A stretch of DNA of 64,000 nt from Nitrosomonas sp. GTDB taxonomy: Bacteria > Pseudomonadota > Gammaproteobacteria > Burkholderiales > Nitrosomonadaceae. Position 1 is the stretch's first letter. The number at the start of each line of letters is the position of its first letter. Under the pieces are notes generated by a model. That model was not told the origin of the DNA, made no database searches, and was given only the letters and a program-made list of their open reading frames with translations. The translations under genes were made by a program, and so were the position numbers. Shown one piece after another: positions 26,839-36,436 of the stretch. The stretch is taken from assembly GCA_031316255.1 (NCBI GenBank), contig JALDQW010000001.1:2575485-2639484 (forward strand). The letters are read 5' to 3'.

Positions 26839-29352
26839 ATGAAAAATAACCCAGGGAATCCGCTCGCATCAAATCATGATAACGACTCGAGATTAGCCGT
26901 GTCAGATCATGCTGAGAAAATCCGTGTAGAACAGATCAAACTGCTTTTTCGACTAAGCAAGACGGCTTTTCTGGCTACGCCTGTTCTTGCAGTGATTCTT
27001 GTTCTGGTGCATTGGAGCCAAGTGTCCAGGCAATTATTGCTGGTCTGGTTGACAACAATTTGTTTGTTGACACTCGCAAGGTATTTTCATGTAAGAGTAT
27101 ATCTTGATCAAAACACACCAGATCACAAGCTCGTTAACGCTGTTCATGGTTTTTTGTTTGGCGTATTCCTGGCAGGTGTATTATGGGGTCTGGCTGGTGG
27201 TATGCTTTTTGTCAATGAGAGTCCGGTACATAAGTTATTCATGGCTTATTTACTTGGTGGAGTAGTGGCGGGCGCAATGACGACACTTTCGTCATACCGG
27301 GGTGCTTTTTTAATTTTTTCAATACCCGTGATGCTGCCGTTTACCTACCAGATTATTGCGCATGGCGGCGAAACGGATTTAGCGATGGCCTTGACGTATC
27401 TGTTATTCCTTTTATTGATGATCAAAATTTCTTCAAGAAATTTTGACATTACCAGGAATACGCTGTGTTTGCGTTTTGTCAATTCAGATTTGATTGACCG
27501 GTTGCTTGTGGCTAAAGAACAACAATTCCTGTCCAATGTGGCGTTAAAAGCCCAGATCGAAGAAAAGAAACAGGCAGAGCAGGCATTACAGGTTGCAAAT
27601 GATCAGCTTGAACAGCGTGTCGTTGAGCGTACCGAGGCGTTAGTACAATCCAACGATAAACTAGAACAAGAGAAAGAGCTATTTAAAGTCACTTTGGCCA
27701 GTATTGGTGATGCGGTCATCACAACTGATTTTCTCGGTAATGTGATGTATTTGAATCCGGCTGCTGAGCAATTGACGGGAAGCAATAATGAAGCGGTAAG
27801 GGGTAATCCTTTACAGCGCGCTTTTCGGTTTATTGATATCGCTAGCCAGGAGCCATTGAAAGATTTAAACATCGATCATTTGAAGAAAAAACAGTGTGAG
27901 AGTAAAAACCGGGAATGTTTGTTGATTTGTAAAAATAATCACAAGTTTGTGATCAATTATGTCGTGGCGCTCATTCGTGACAGTAAAGAGAATGTAATCG
28001 GAACGGTACTGACTTTCCGTGATGTAACCGAGCAGCGTAAATTGACGCAGAAGCTGGCCTATCAGGCGACCCATGATGCCTTGACAAGTTTGCTCAATCG
28101 AAATGAATTTGAAAGCCGGCTTGAGCAAATTCTTAAAACCACCCGGAAGAACCACATTCACGCGTTGTTGTATCTGGACCTGGATCAATTTAAAGTGGTT
28201 AACGATACCTGTGGACATGATGCCGGTGACGAATTATTGCGGCGTGTCAGTGGATTATTGCACTCCAGGCTGCGTAACCGGGACACTTTTGCGCGTCTTG
28301 GCGGAGATGAATTCGGTATTATTCTGGAACATTGCCCACAGGAAAAAGCACTGCGCATAGCGCATATGTTGCGGGAACTGGTTCAGGATTTTCGCTTTAA
28401 GTGGCAAGACAAGATATTTACAATCGGCGTCAGCATCGGATTGTTTCCGATCGATCGAGCGAATATAAGTCCGGAAAAGGCATTGAGTGCTGCGGATAGC
28501 GCTTGTTATACTGCCAAGGACAGTGGACGTAACCGGATCCATGTTTATCAGGAGGAAGATAATCTATTATTTAAGCGGCCAGAGGAAATACACGGGTTGC
28601 CAAGTATACAAAAAGCCATCGAAGAAGACCGGTTTCTGCTTTATTATCAGCCCATAATTCCAATTTCCAATACAAATGCACAGGAAGAACATGGAGAAAT
28701 TTTGCTGCGTTTACAGGATGAACAGGGTAAATTGATATCGCCCGGTGCATTTCTGCCTTCCGCAGAACGCTATCATCAAATGCAGCTGCTTGATCGCCTG
28801 GTCGTTGAACGTTCGCTTAAATTACTCAAGGCGGCTTCATGGAAGCCAAAAAAAGTGATTTATGCGATTAACTTGTCTTCGCAGTCTCTGAGTGACGAAG
28901 ATTTTCTTGATTTTGTTATCGACAATATCAAAAAATATAAGGTGAATCCTGCCAGTATTTGTTTTGAAATTACTGAGAATGCCGCTTTGGCTGACATAAA
29001 GCCTGTCACACGGTTTATTTCGACGCTCAAGAAACTGGGTTGCCGTTTTTCGATGGACGATTTTGGCAGTGGCTTGTCGTCATTCGGCTATTTAAAGGGT
29101 ATCCCGATTGATTACCTGAAAATAGACGGAAGGCTTGTTAAGGACATGATTGCCGACCCGATCGACCGCGCAATGGTCGAGGCGATACATCATATTGGTC
29201 ATGTTATGAAACTCAAGACAATCGCTGTATGGGTCGAAAATGAAGCTACGCAGAATCTGCTGAAAGAATTGGGCGTAGATTATGTCCAAGGATACTGGCC
29301 TGCCAAACCTTATCCGATAGACGGTAAAAATGACACTATTGAAAATAAATAG
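26839..29352 (+). CDS. membrane PAS-GGDEF-EAL protein (diguanylate cyclase, EAL domain probably inactive)
   Basis: An 837-residue c-di-GMP signalling protein. The N-terminus (about 30-210) has five to six membrane segments forming a sensory module. A coiled coil (about 225-275) precedes a PAS domain (about 275-395). The GGDEF domain has an intact RLGGDEF at 486-492, so cyclase activity is plausible; no RxxD inhibitory site stands five residues before it. The EAL domain (about 590-830) has EIL instead of EAL, intact ITEN, DDFGSG and YLKIDG, but V797 replaces the glutamate of the A-E-x-V-E motif (codon GTA). Phosphodiesterase activity is therefore doubtful. Confidence 0.93.
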   Translation: MKNNPGNPLASNHDNDSRLAVSDHAEKIRVEQIKLLFRLSKTAFLATPVLAVILVLVHWSQVSRQLLLVWLTTICLLTLARYFHVRVYLDQNTPDHKLVNAVHGFLFGVFLAGVLWGLAGGMLFVNESPVHKLFMAYLLGGVVAGAMTTLSSYRGAFLIFSIPVMLPFTYQIIAHGGETDLAMALTYLLFLLLMIKISSRNFDITRNTLCLRFVNSDLIDRLLVAKEQQFLSNVALKAQIEEKKQAEQALQVANDQLEQRVVERTEALVQSNDKLEQEKELFKVTLASIGDAVITTDFLGNVMYLNPAAEQLTGSNNEAVRGNPLQRAFRFIDIASQEPLKDLNIDHLKKKQCESKNRECLLICKNNHKFVINYVVALIRDSKENVIGTVLTFRDVTEQRKLTQKLAYQATHDALTSLLNRNEFESRLEQILKTTRKNHIHALLYLDLDQFKVVNDTCGHDAGDELLRRVSGLLHSRLRNRDTFARLGGDEFGIILEHCPQEKALRIAHMLRELVQDFRFKWQDKIFTIGVSIGLFPIDRANISPEKALSAADSACYTAKDSGRNRIHVYQEEDNLLFKRPEEIHGLPSIQKAIEEDRFLLYYQPIIPISNTNAQEEHGEILLRLQDEQGKLISPGAFLPSAERYHQMQLLDRLVVERSLKLLKAASWKPKKVIYAINLSSQSLSDEDFLDFVIDNIKKYKVNPASICFEITENAALADIKPVTRFISTLKKLGCRFSMDDFGSGLSSFGYLKGIPIDYLKIDGRLVKDMIADPIDRAMVEAIHHIGHVMKLKTIAVWVENEATQNLLKELGVDYVQGYWPAKPYPIDGKNDTIENK

Positions 29353-29358
29353 TAACCT

Positions 29359-29985
29359 TTATCGCTGGTTTTGCTCTTTATTGTTTTCTTGAACTAATTT
29401 CCCATTCAGAAATTCCAGTATTCCTCCGGCTTCGGTATGACGAATACGCGTTATGCCGCCATTGCTGATTTTAATTCGATAAAACCCAACAGGCGCAGCG
29501 TGTACCACATGTGCAACAATGGCGCGAATCACGCCGGCATGCGTTATGATCAGACAATGCCGCCCCTGGTAATGTTGAATAGTTTCATCATAAGCGGAAT
29601 CAACGCGTTTTATAAAACTTTCAAGGGGTTCTGCACCGGGTGGGCGATGTTTGACCGGGTCTTTCATGAAAGCTTGATATTCATCGATTTTGCCAATTTT
29701 AATTGCCTCATGACTCAGGCCTTCCCATATGCCAAAACCCACTTCCTTGAATCTGGGTTCAACAGAAACACCGATTTGATGCCGTTTTCCCAGCGCTTCT
29801 GCAAAAGCATGGCAACGCACGAGTGGAGAACTGATAATGTGTTGCCAATGATGATAGTTCCCTGTAGCATCCCACATTTGCTGCCAACCGCGTTCGGTGA
29901 GCGGATCATCGATCGCATGGCCGCGATACCGTCGTCCGCCCACAGGCTCACCATGTCTGATTAGATCAATAATTGTTTCTTTCAT
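29359..29985 (-). CDS. histidine phosphatase family protein (phosphoglycerate mutase-like)
   Basis: A 208-residue histidine phosphatase. The catalytic RHGE is at about residues 10-13 (LIRHGEP), and the second histidine lies in LIITHAGVIRAI near residue 150. The layout resembles CobC-type alpha-ribazole phosphatases, but no cobalamin genes lie nearby, so the substrate is open. It is convergent with the c-di-GMP gene, with 6 nt between the stops. Confidence 0.85.
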   Translation of the reverse strand: MKETIIDLIRHGEPVGGRRYRGHAIDDPLTERGWQQMWDATGNYHHWQHIISSPLVRCHAFAEALGKRHQIGVSVEPRFKEVGFGIWEGLSHEAIKIGKIDEYQAFMKDPVKHRPPGAEPLESFIKRVDSAYDETIQHYQGRHCLIITHAGVIRAIVAHVVHAAPVGFYRIKISNGGITRIRHTEAGGILEFLNGKLVQENNKEQNQR

Positions 29986-30232
29986 TTTCTGAAAACGATT
30001 TTTGGATGTTATTAAATTTTAGCAGCCTTTTGTTAGTTTAAACGTGATCTGAAAGTTACAGAAATTTTATGTATTTATTGAGAATTCAGGGGAACCTGAT
30101 GTTTGTTGAGGTGTTCTTAAATTTTAGATGGCGAATAATAAAGTTTGGATCATTTTAAATGAGCGGTTTACGGTTGTATTAACAACACAGTCATTGTGTA
30201 TGCATCTAAAGAAAAACTGGGAGATCGATATC

Positions 30233-30619
30233 ATGAAAAAAGTAATGACAATTCTGGCGGCAGGAATTTTAGTGCTCTTTATTGGTAATCCAACTAGTGC
30301 ATCGGGAGATGGCGGGGATATGGATTCGTCGGGCGGAAAAGCGGCGATGGCTGAAGCGATTGAACACGCAGAAGAAGCCAAAAGCCATAAAGCACACACT
30401 AACCATATTCGTGATCATGCAAAGGAGAGTTTGGAGTACGTCAAAAAAGCTGAAATAGCGGCAATTGAATCTGAAAATACTGCTGGAAGGGCGCATATTT
30501 CAGAGGCGATACAGCATCTGGTTGAAGCGATAAAACATGCGGATATGGGACATGCGCAAATTGCAAGCGAACACGTTACCGATGCCTTGCATGAGATGTA
30601 TCAATTTATGGAAAAATAA
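30233..30619 (+). CDS. smbP: SmbP-like small metal-binding protein
   Basis: A 128-residue exported protein like SmbP, the small periplasmic copper-binding protein described from Nitrosomonas europaea. Signal peptide about residues 1-24 (ending TSASG). The mature part consists of repeating helices rich in histidine and alanine, with recurrent EAIEHAEEA, HAKESLEYVKKA and EAIKHADMGHA units that form a helical bundle. The frame is open to 30128, but ATG 30233 starts the signal peptide and has GGGAG nine bases upstream. Copper buffering fits the copper enzymes nearby (NirK) and elsewhere in ammonia oxidation. Confidence 0.85.
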   Translation: MKKVMTILAAGILVLFIGNPTSASGDGGDMDSSGGKAAMAEAIEHAEEAKSHKAHTNHIRDHAKESLEYVKKAEIAAIESENTAGRAHISEAIQHLVEAIKHADMGHAQIASEHVTDALHEMYQFMEK

Positions 30620-30640
30620 GAAACTTCCGATACGGTCAGC

Positions 30641-31234
30641 TTAACGTTGTAAATATTCCAATAATTGTACCAAGGCCTTGCCGCGGTGGCTGAGTTTGTT
30701 TTTTTCATCTGAATGAAGCTCTGCTGCCGTTTTGCCTAGTTTCGGTATGAAGAAATAGGGATCATAGCCAAATCCACCTTCGCCGCGTGGCTCCATGATA
30801 ATTTCGCCATGCCATAATCCTTCTGCAATAATCGGTTGAGGGTCTTCTGCATGGTGAAGCAATACCAATACACAGTAATAATATGCGCGGCGATCAGGCG
30901 CATTTTTTAAAGTTTCGACCAGTTTCTGGTTATTCTGTTGATCTGATTTGGATTCATCTGCGTAACGTGCTGAATAGACGCCAGGAGCGCCATGCAAGGC
31001 AGTTACACAGATACCCGAATCGTCGGCTAAAGTAGGCAAGCCGGTATAATGACAGGCATGTCTTGCCTTGGCCAAGGCATTTTCGATAAATGTTGGATGG
31101 GGTTCGTCAACTTCCGGGACATTGAAAACAGCTTGTGGTAACACTGTAATGTTCAAATGTTCAAGCAGCGCCTCAATTTCCCGCAATTTCCCGATGTTGC
31201 CAGTGGCAATAACGAGTTTTTTCAGTTGATTCAT
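30641..31234 (-). CDS. rdgB: non-canonical purine NTP pyrophosphatase (RdgB/HAM1)
   Basis: A 197-residue enzyme that hydrolyses ITP, dITP and XTP to monophosphates, cleaning the nucleotide pool. Motifs: IATGNIGKLREIEALL at the N-terminus, LADDSGICVTALHGAPGVYSARYA, GFGYDPYF and KNKLSHRGKAL near the C-terminus. It follows rph by 5 nt, the common rph-rdgB pair. Confidence 0.96.
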   Translation of the reverse strand: MNQLKKLVIATGNIGKLREIEALLEHLNITVLPQAVFNVPEVDEPHPTFIENALAKARHACHYTGLPTLADDSGICVTALHGAPGVYSARYADESKSDQQNNQKLVETLKNAPDRRAYYYCVLVLLHHAEDPQPIIAEGLWHGEIIMEPRGEGGFGYDPYFFIPKLGKTAAELHSDEKNKLSHRGKALVQLLEYLQR

Positions 31235-31239
31235 CGGTA

Positions 31240-31962
31240 TTAATGTGTGCCTAAAGTCATTTTCTGAATCGATATTAATTCCTGTATGCCGGATTCTGAC
31301 AGATCCAGCATTTGATTCAATTCATTGCGCGTAAAAGAGACGCCTTCTGCGGTTCCCTGTATTTCGACGATCCCGGTTTTGCCGGTCATAACCACATTCA
31401 TATCGGTATCGCAGTTTGAGTCTTCCTGATAGTCGAGATCGAGTACCGGTGTTCCTTGATAAATACCGACTGAAACGGCGGCAATGTGATCAACAATCGG
31501 TGTCGTTTCGATGAGTTGCTGGTAAATCAGGTTTTCTACGGCATCATGCAAAGCAACAAAGGCGCCGGTAATGCTGGCAGTTCGCGTGCCGCCATCGGCC
31601 TGGATGACATCGCAGTCAATTTGTATAGTACGTTCGCCCAACAGAGTCAGATCAACAATTGCACGTAACGAACGGCCGATCAAGCGTTGAATTTCCATAG
31701 TCCGGCCCGATTGTTTTCCGCGTGCTGCTTCACGCTGCATTCTCTCATTTGTAGAACATGGCAGCATGCCGTATTCGGCAGTTAACCATCCTTGGTTTTT
31801 GTTTTTAAGAAAAGGCGGCACTTTTTCACTGACACTGGCCGTACAGATTACTTTTGTGTCGCCACATTCAATCAGGACCGAGCCATCGGCATGCCTGGTA
31901 TAGTTGCGGGTTATTTTGACCGGGCGAATTTGCGAAGCGCTACGGTTATGGCTGCGTATCAT
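31240..31962 (-). CDS. rph: ribonuclease PH
   Basis: A 240-residue phosphorolytic 3'-5' exonuclease that trims tRNA 3' ends. Family features are the [19 protein letters not shown] start, the [14 protein letters not shown] segment, and [19 protein letters not shown], which includes the phosphate-binding region. Full length, unlike the truncated E. coli K-12 allele. It lies in the map-rph-rdgB minus-strand run and is separated from map by 17 nt. Confidence 0.96.
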   Translation of the reverse strand: MIRSHNRSASQIRPVKITRNYTRHADGSVLIECGDTKVICTASVSEKVPPFLKNKNQGWLTAEYGMLPCSTNERMQREAARGKQSGRTMEIQRLIGRSLRAIVDLTLLGERTIQIDCDVIQADGGTRTASITGAFVALHDAVENLIYQQLIETTPIVDHIAAVSVGIYQGTPVLDLDYQEDSNCDTDMNVVMTGKTGIVEIQGTAEGVSFTRNELNQMLDLSESGIQELISIQKMTLGTH

Positions 31963-31979
31963 AAGATTAAACTCAATAA

Positions 31980-32780
31980 TTAAAAACGGTAGGCCGGTTT
32001 AGGGGGTGCGCCACTGGAGACGGTAAGCACCTCATGTCCATCCTTTGTGACCAGAATAGTATGTTCCCATTGTGCAGATAAACTATTGTCCTTGGTGGTA
32101 ATTGTCCATCCGTCTGGCAAGTGACGGATAGCCGCTTTGCCTGCATTAATCATGGGTTCAATGGTAAAAATCATTCCCGGTTCGAGTTCCAGTCCGGAAC
32201 CTGCTTTACCATAATGCAAAACCTGCGGGTCTTCATGAAATTTTTTTCCGATACCATGTCCACAGAATTCCCTGACGACACTATAACCCACACCTTCGGC
32301 CAGTTTTTGAATGGCATGACCAATGTCACCCAGATGATTGCCCGGCTTAACGAGATCGATGCCGCGCCACATTGCTTCACAGGTAAATTCGCATAAGCGT
32401 CTGGCCTGGATGGAGGGTTCTCCAACGTAAAACATGCGGCTTGTATCTCCATGATAATCGTCTTTGATAACGGTGACGTCGATGTTCACAATGTCGCCGT
32501 TTTTCAATTTTTTCTGGCCTGGAATACCATGACAGATTTGATTGTTAACTGAAGTGCAAATAGATTTCGGGTATGGTTGATGTCCTTTGGGTGCATAATT
32601 CAAAGGGGCTGGAATTGTTTTTTGTACATCGACCATATAATGGTGACATAGGGTATCCAGTTCTTCTGTTGTTATTCCAGGTTTGACAAAAGGTGTAATG
32701 TAATCAAGTACCTCAGAGGCCAATTTTCCCGCTACACGCATTTTTTCTATTTCTTGCGCGGTCTTAATAATTACTTTCAT
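31980..32780 (-). CDS. map: methionine aminopeptidase, type I
   Basis: Removes the initiator methionine from nascent proteins. Length 266. The metal ligands are visible in order: two aspartates in [18 protein letters not shown], histidine in [14 protein letters not shown], glutamate in FTIEPMIN and the last glutamate in [11 protein letters not shown]. It is first in the map-rph-rdgB run. Unlike many bacteria it is not next to rpsB here. Confidence 0.96.
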   Translation of the reverse strand: MKVIIKTAQEIEKMRVAGKLASEVLDYITPFVKPGITTEELDTLCHHYMVDVQKTIPAPLNYAPKGHQPYPKSICTSVNNQICHGIPGQKKLKNGDIVNIDVTVIKDDYHGDTSRMFYVGEPSIQARRLCEFTCEAMWRGIDLVKPGNHLGDIGHAIQKLAEGVGYSVVREFCGHGIGKKFHEDPQVLHYGKAGSGLELEPGMIFTIEPMINAGKAAIRHLPDGWTITTKDNSLSAQWEHTILVTKDGHEVLTVSSGAPPKPAYRF

Positions 32781-32828
32781 AGGAAATTTAAAGTGGTTAG
32801 AAGTAGTCGGTGTTAGGCGAAACGTTTA

Positions 32829-33425
32829 TTATAAGCGTTCGCAGGTTGTGTGTACCAGTCTACTGTCTGAAAACTGAGTAATTAATTGGTGTAATTCAGT
32901 AATTTTAGTGGCGTCAGTTCCAATAAATACAAATTTTTTTTGCGCTGATTCATATTCCTCGATAGTTGTATGCGTTATTCCGCTGTCGTTCAGTTTTTTT
33001 TGCATGTCCAGAGCTGCAGCATTGTCATCGAATTCGCCAAATGAGATTGCATTTAGCCACGGCCCATTCTCTTGTATACGATGGCTGATAATGCCCATAT
33101 TGCGTAATTTGTTAATTTCTCTTTCCACGGTTTGTTGATCTTCAAATGGCAAAGTATTCACACGATATTTAATGACCGAAGCCGATGAGATTAGTTTGAA
33201 CGGCAATTGCAGATTCAGTTTGCCAATCGCTGTTTCGGCGAGCTGTAGCTGTTGATCCGAAAAATCACCCCATTCAGTGCAATTCACCAATGCTGGAAGC
33301 ACAACAATTTTCTCAGGGTTTAACGCCGGAGAATTTGAACCCTGTTTTGGTTGGCCGAATTTGAAAAGCATCGCCATCGCAAACAAGATATTAACAATGA
33401 GCAGAAAGGAAAAAATTTTTTTCAT
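32829..33425 (-). CDS. SPOR-domain-like inner membrane protein
   Basis: A 198-residue protein with one N-terminal membrane anchor (about residues 3-22) and a periplasmic remainder. The C-terminal 75 residues (SHRIQENGPWLNAISFGEFDD onward, to about residue 180) look like a SPOR domain, which binds denuded septal peptidoglycan. The match is by pattern (YR/SFGEF, AALDMQKKL) and not strong. I start at ATG 33425 (MKKIF). It diverges from the cytochrome c4 gene, with about 140 bp between the starts. Confidence 0.65.
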   Translation of the reverse strand: MKKIFSFLLIVNILFAMAMLFKFGQPKQGSNSPALNPEKIVVLPALVNCTEWGDFSDQQLQLAETAIGKLNLQLPFKLISSASVIKYRVNTLPFEDQQTVEREINKLRNMGIISHRIQENGPWLNAISFGEFDDNAAALDMQKKLNDSGITHTTIEEYESAQKKFVFIGTDATKITELHQLITQFSDSRLVHTTCERL

Positions 33426-33563
33426 TCGCATATTAAGTTTATAAAGGCATTTTCGCTGAATCTTGTTGTTAACACTCTTGTGCCTTGATAAAATGCTGAA
33501 TTAGTTAAATGAAGAAAAAGTAACAGATTTTTGATCGCAAAAAAATACGGAATACAGAATATT

Positions 33564-34334
33564 ATGAAAATGATTAAAAAAAGTTTGGTAATGGTAACAG
33601 TTTTTGCTTTAATACTATCAACATCGGTTTTGGTCGCTGAAGATGCAGAAACAGAAGAACAGGACACTGTCGAATCAGAAATTATTGAATCAGAGATTGT
33701 CGAGCCGGAAGCTGTCATTGGTGAACAAACAGATGTTGTTGAAAAAGAAAAGGAAATTACAGAAGCGGTAGCGGCTGGTGAGGCGCCAAAAGGACAGGAA
33801 ATCGCTGCGGGTGTGTGTGCAGGATGCCATGGTCCGGATGGAAACAGCATTATCCCGACTTTTCCAAGCTTGGCAGGACAACATGCTGAATATTTGTTAA
33901 AACAGTTAGTTGAATTTAAAGCAGAGGAAGGCAAGACTGCTGTTCGTCACAGCGATGCCATGACACCTATGGTTGCTGCACTTTCAAAAGAAAACATGGA
34001 AGATCTTGCCGCGTTTTATGCCAAACAAAAAGCCACGCCGGGACAAGCAACGGGCGATGAGGATCTTCTTGAGATGGGTAGCATTCTTTATCACGGTGGT
34101 AATATAGAAAACGGCGTACCGGCATGCGCAAGCTGTCATGGACCAACGGGGAGGGGTATCCCGCCGCATTACCCTGCGTTGGCTGGACAACATGCGCTAT
34201 ACACAATTGCACAGCTCGATCTGTTTAACAAAGGTGAGCGCACCAATGACAATGGTGTGATGAAACAAGTAATTACACGTATGAGCGGTACGGAAAAACG
34301 CGCGGTTTCACAATATATTCAAGGTCTGCACTAG
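33564..34334 (+). CDS. dihaem cytochrome c4 with acidic N-terminal spacer
   Basis: A 256-residue periplasmic dihaem cytochrome c, tandem class I domains of the c4 family. Signal peptide about residues 1-25. Haem 1 is CAGCH with LAGQHAEYLLKQL and the methionine ligand in DAMTPMV. Haem 2 is CASCHGPTGRGIPPHYP with LAGQHALY and a methionine in VITRMSG. Between signal and the first haem lies a spacer of about 45 residues made almost wholly of E, V, I, T and D, which typical c4 proteins lack. An in-frame TTG at 33531 exists, but ATG 33564 directly precedes the signal. It likely passes electrons to terminal oxidases. Confidence 0.9.
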   Translation: MKMIKKSLVMVTVFALILSTSVLVAEDAETEEQDTVESEIIESEIVEPEAVIGEQTDVVEKEKEITEAVAAGEAPKGQEIAAGVCAGCHGPDGNSIIPTFPSLAGQHAEYLLKQLVEFKAEEGKTAVRHSDAMTPMVAALSKENMEDLAAFYAKQKATPGQATGDEDLLEMGSILYHGGNIENGVPACASCHGPTGRGIPPHYPALAGQHALYTIAQLDLFNKGERTNDNGVMKQVITRMSGTEKRAVSQYIQGLH

Positions 34335-34372
34335 TCAATAAACTATCGTCAAGATATTTTTTTGCTAAAATA

Positions 34373-34424
34373 GCGGTAAAGGCGTGTGGAAAGAAAAATT
34401 CCAATCCTGCGTCATTACCGCTTT
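34373..34424 (+). terminator. probable terminator after cytochrome c4 gene
   Basis: GCGGTAA at 34373-34379 pairs with TTACCGC at 34415-34421, followed by TTTTCTTC. The loop is long and holds a smaller TGGAA/TTCCA hairpin. It lies 40 nt after the stop. Confidence 0.5.
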
Positions 34425-34461
34425 TCTTCTTTTTACCTTCTACTTGTCAACCTACACCCCG

Positions 34462-35742
34462 TTACCACGCGGCGAAGATATCATCTGCTGCAGATAATGT
34501 ATCGTTAATTTCTTTATCTCCATGCATTGACGAAACAAACCCGGCTTCAAAAGCCGACGGCGCAAAATAAACCCCTTTATCCAGCATTGCATGAAAGAAC
34601 CGGTTAAAGGCATTCTTGTCGCATGCCATGACTTCCGCAAAGCTTGCCGGAATTGTTTTGCTAAAATACAGACCAAACATGCCGCCGATGGACTGTGCAC
34701 AAAAATCAATTCCATGTTTTTGCGCACTGGTTGTCAAACCATTCGTTAACTGGTGTGTTTTGTCTGCGAGACTTTTATAAAAACCGGCTTCTTGAATGAG
34801 CTTCAATGTTGTCAGTCCTGCCGCGACGGCAACGGGATTGCCTGACAATGTGCCGGCCTGGTACACAGCACCCACAGGGGCCAGACACTGCATGATTTCG
34901 CGCCGGCCGCCAAAAGCCGCCATCGGCATGCCGCCACCGATAACTTTGCCAAGCACGGTAAGGTCGGGCTTGATCTGATAGAGTCCCTGGGCACACTTTA
35001 AGCCAACGCGGAAACCCGTCATGACTTCGTCAAAAATCAATACACTGCCATACTGTGTACAAAGCGCGCGTAATGTTTTCAGGAAATCGGGTGTGGGGGC
35101 GACCAGATTCATATTGCCCGCAACCGGTTCAACGATGACTGCGGCAATTTCATTACCAAATTGTTTGAAATTTTCTTCCAATCCGGTCAAGTCGTTAAAA
35201 TCCAATACGATGGTATGTCCCGCGGTTTCCTGTGGTACACCTGCAGAACTCGGATTGCCAAATGTTAATGCGCCCGAACCGGCTTTTACCAGTAAAGAAT
35301 CGTCATGGCCATGATAACAGCCCTCAAACTTGACAATCTTGTTGCGGCCAGTAAATCCGCGTGCAAGACGTATTGCGCTCATTCCGGCTTCAGTGCCTGA
35401 ACTGACCAGTCTGACTTGTTCGATTGAAGGAACTAAATTGCAAAGGAGCTCTGCAATTTCCAGTTCGGCTTCAGTTGGCGCGCCAAATGTCAGCCCGTTT
35501 TCTGACGTTTCTTGTACAGCCTTAACGACTTCCGGATGTGCATGGCCGAGTATTAAAGGTCCCCAGGAACCAACATAATCAATATAGGATTTTCCATCAA
35601 CATCCCAGACATGGGCGCCTTTTCCGCGTTGGAAAAAAACAGGATTCCCGCCAACGGATTTAAATGCACGAACCGGCGAATTGACGCCGCCGGGAATTAC
35701 TTTCTGGGATTGCTCGAATAATTGTTGGTTACGTGAAGTCAT
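34462..35742 (-). CDS. hemL: glutamate-1-semialdehyde 2,1-aminomutase
   Basis: Makes 5-aminolevulinate, the first committed haem precursor, from glutamate-1-semialdehyde in the C5 pathway. Length 426 is normal. The PLP-lysine is in [18 protein letters not shown]. Other class III aminotransferase marks are [36 protein letters not shown] and [12 protein letters not shown]. It is a single gene on the minus strand, separated by 55 nt from thiE. High haem demand for cytochromes fits its presence. Confidence 0.97.
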   Translation of the reverse strand: MTSRNQQLFEQSQKVIPGGVNSPVRAFKSVGGNPVFFQRGKGAHVWDVDGKSYIDYVGSWGPLILGHAHPEVVKAVQETSENGLTFGAPTEAELEIAELLCNLVPSIEQVRLVSSGTEAGMSAIRLARGFTGRNKIVKFEGCYHGHDDSLLVKAGSGALTFGNPSSAGVPQETAGHTIVLDFNDLTGLEENFKQFGNEIAAVIVEPVAGNMNLVAPTPDFLKTLRALCTQYGSVLIFDEVMTGFRVGLKCAQGLYQIKPDLTVLGKVIGGGMPMAAFGGRREIMQCLAPVGAVYQAGTLSGNPVAVAAGLTTLKLIQEAGFYKSLADKTHQLTNGLTTSAQKHGIDFCAQSIGGMFGLYFSKTIPASFAEVMACDKNAFNRFFHAMLDKGVYFAPSAFEAGFVSSMHGDKEINDTLSAADDIFAAW

Positions 35743-35797
35743 TGAATTACTCTCAAAAATTATTGTATAAATTGTTGTGAATCATTTTTAAAAAAAT

Positions 35798-36436
35798 CTA
35801 ATCAAAAAACCGAGCAAACGTTTCAGCGGTTTTGCAGGGGTCTTCGGTTTGGTAAAGCGCACTGCATATGGCGACGGCATCTACGCCGCTTTTAATCAGA
35901 GGCATGGCATTCGTAAGGTTAATACCACCGATACTGACGATGGGCACAGTCAACATTTTTTTTGCATTGTTTAAGATGCTTATGGGTGCAACAACTGCGG
36001 TCTGCTTGGTTAGAGTGGGATAAAATGCGCCAAAGGCAATATAGTCCGCACTGTTTTTTTCAGCCTGAATGGCCAGCTCAAGTGTGTTGTAACACGATGC
36101 GCCAATTATTTTATTCGCCCCAAGCAGCCTGCGTGCAGTTTTGATACCGGTATCATGCGCGCCAATATGGACGCCATCCGCGTCAATCTCTGCAGCCAGG
36201 TTCACATGATCATTGACAATCATCGGTATGCCATATGAATGGCAAAGCTGTAACAGCGATTTTGCCTGATCGTGTCGTAATGCTTTATCTGCCGCTTTGT
36301 TGCGATATTGTATCAGTCGCGCACCGCCTTTTAAAACCTGTTCAGTTCTGGCAAGCAGATCATCGGTATCGGCCATGTCAGGGGTGATTCCATACAGACC
36401 GCTAATCATATGGTTATTTAACACGGTGTGCCTCAT
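35798..36436 (-). CDS. thiE: thiamine-phosphate synthase
   Basis: Joins HMP-pyrophosphate and thiazole-phosphate to thiamine monophosphate. A 212-residue TIM barrel with IQYRNKAADKALR, VNDHVNLAAEIDADGVHIG and PIVSIGGIN. The start ATG 36436 overlaps the thiD stop (ATGA), so thiD-thiE are coupled. No fused domain. An internal ATG 36409 (MISGLYGI) is possible but the overlap favours the longer form. Confidence 0.94.
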   Translation of the reverse strand: MRHTVLNNHMISGLYGITPDMADTDDLLARTEQVLKGGARLIQYRNKAADKALRHDQAKSLLQLCHSYGIPMIVNDHVNLAAEIDADGVHIGAHDTGIKTARRLLGANKIIGASCYNTLELAIQAEKNSADYIAFGAFYPTLTKQTAVVAPISILNNAKKMLTVPIVSIGGINLTNAMPLIKSGVDAVAICSALYQTEDPCKTAETFARFFD

